Origin: Chitinophaga pinensis
GTDB taxonomy: Bacteria > Bacteroidota > Bacteroidia > M30B66
DNA: 6,683 nt
Assembly (NCBI GenBank): GCA_943330985.1
Contig: CALQJV010000071.1
Span: 1-6,683, forward strand
Reading direction: 5' to 3'
The stretch's first letter is position 1; each line of letters starts with the position of its first letter. Shown one piece after another: positions 6,233-6,683 of this stretch. The notes under the pieces are model-generated. The model ran no database searches. It was not told where the DNA came from and saw only the letters and a list, made by a program, of their open reading frames with translations. Position numbers and translations under genes: made by a program.

Positions 6233-6683
6233 ATGCTTAAAATAGGCGTAGTAGGTGCTGGTCATCTTGGTAAAATTCATTTAAAGCTCATTAAAGAAAT
6301 TGATGCTTATGAACTTTGTGGTTTTTTTGATGTGGATGCCGATAGCTCAAAACGTATAGCGGAAGAATTGAATATTCATGCATTTGCAAGTTTTGAAGAA
6401 ATGCTTCAGCAAGTAGACGTTGTGGATGTGGTTACTCCTACGCTGTTTCATCATACCTATGCGAGCAAAGCATTACGTGCAAGCAAACATGTTTTTATCG
6501 AAAAACCTATTGCAACTACCATCGATGAAGCGCGTGAACTTGAACAATTGTCGGTGGAAGCGGGTAAAAAAGTGCAAATTGGACATGTTGAACGCTTCAA
6601 TCCTGCATACATAGCGGCCTCTCCATTTTTCGATAATCCGATGTTTGTGGAAACACATCGCTTGGCACAATTCAATCCGCGGG
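6233..6683 (+). CDS. Gfo/Idh/MocA family oxidoreductase (N-terminal part)
   Basis: ATG at 6233 opens a frame that runs without a stop to the right edge, giving the first 150 codons. It is an NAD(P)-dependent dehydrogenase of the Gfo/Idh/MocA family, cytoplasmic, usually acting on sugars, sugar nucleotides or related compounds. Seen: the Rossmann start LKIGVVGAGHLGKIH at 2-16; the end of strand 2 GFFDVDAD at 30-37, whose Asp33 suggests NAD preference (inference); VDVVTPTLFHH at 64-74; the family's EKP motif at 90-92 within HVFIEKPIATT; and the IGHVERFNP segment at 117-124 that opens the substrate domain. The catalytic Lys is expected to be K91. The C-terminal domain that sets substrate choice lies mostly outside the window, so the substrate is unknown. 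Confidence 0.93.
   Translation, partial: MLKIGVVGAGHLGKIHLKLIKEIDAYELCGFFDVDADSSKRIAEELNIHAFASFEEMLQQVDVVDVVTPTLFHHTYASKALRASKHVFIEKPIATTIDEARELEQLSVEAGKKVQIGHVERFNPAYIAASPFFDNPMFVETHRLAQFNPR

Noticed and set aside
6420..6675. Short ORFs on both strands near the right edge
   Set aside because: They lie inside the open Gfo/Idh/MocA frame, which has clear family motifs.

Overview
The window looks like chromosomal DNA of a Bacteroidota bacterium, probably of the Flavobacteriales or a close relative. The evidence is AT-rich sequence, two secreted proteins carrying the two type IX secretion (T9SS) C-terminal sorting domains (type B 'gliding' and type A 'Por' tail), a DUF2279 protein of the Bacteroidota type, no obvious Shine-Dalgarno sequences, and promoter boxes of the Bacteroidota form TAnnTTTG. 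The genus cannot be named from this window.

Layout, left to right. (1) The C-terminal 107 residues of an MBL-fold hydrolase (+ strand) enter from the left edge. They converge, 15 bp apart, on (2) a large modular secreted protein with a T9SS type B tail (- strand, start most likely ATG at 2259). (3) Behind it on the same strand lies a DUF2279 exported or envelope protein with a GTG start at 3313. (4) Divergent from it is a complete tRNA-Ser(UGA) gene (3395-3482) with its own promoter and a strong hairpin terminator. (5) Next comes a degenerate second copy of the tRNA, terminator and flank (3599-3735), followed at once by a truncated GIY-YIG nuclease ORF (3738-3872). (6) A secreted right-handed beta-helix protein with a T9SS type A tail follows (3941-5374, +). 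It converges on (7) pcm, protein-L-isoaspartate O-methyltransferase (-). (8) Divergent from pcm is the N-terminal 150 codons of a Gfo/Idh/MocA oxidoreductase (+), which runs off the right edge.

Most genes appear to be separate transcription units: neighbours are mainly convergent or divergent, and no single pathway links them. The two T9SS cargo proteins imply a T9SS elsewhere in the genome. The unusual part is 3395-3872. There a functional tRNA-Ser unit is followed by a decayed copy whose anticodon-loop and T-loop regions have both been replaced by the same 9-base self-complementary motif, next to a broken GIY-YIG gene. This looks like the scar of a tRNA-associated mobile or homing event, or of templated mutation. 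No complete new system is visible.
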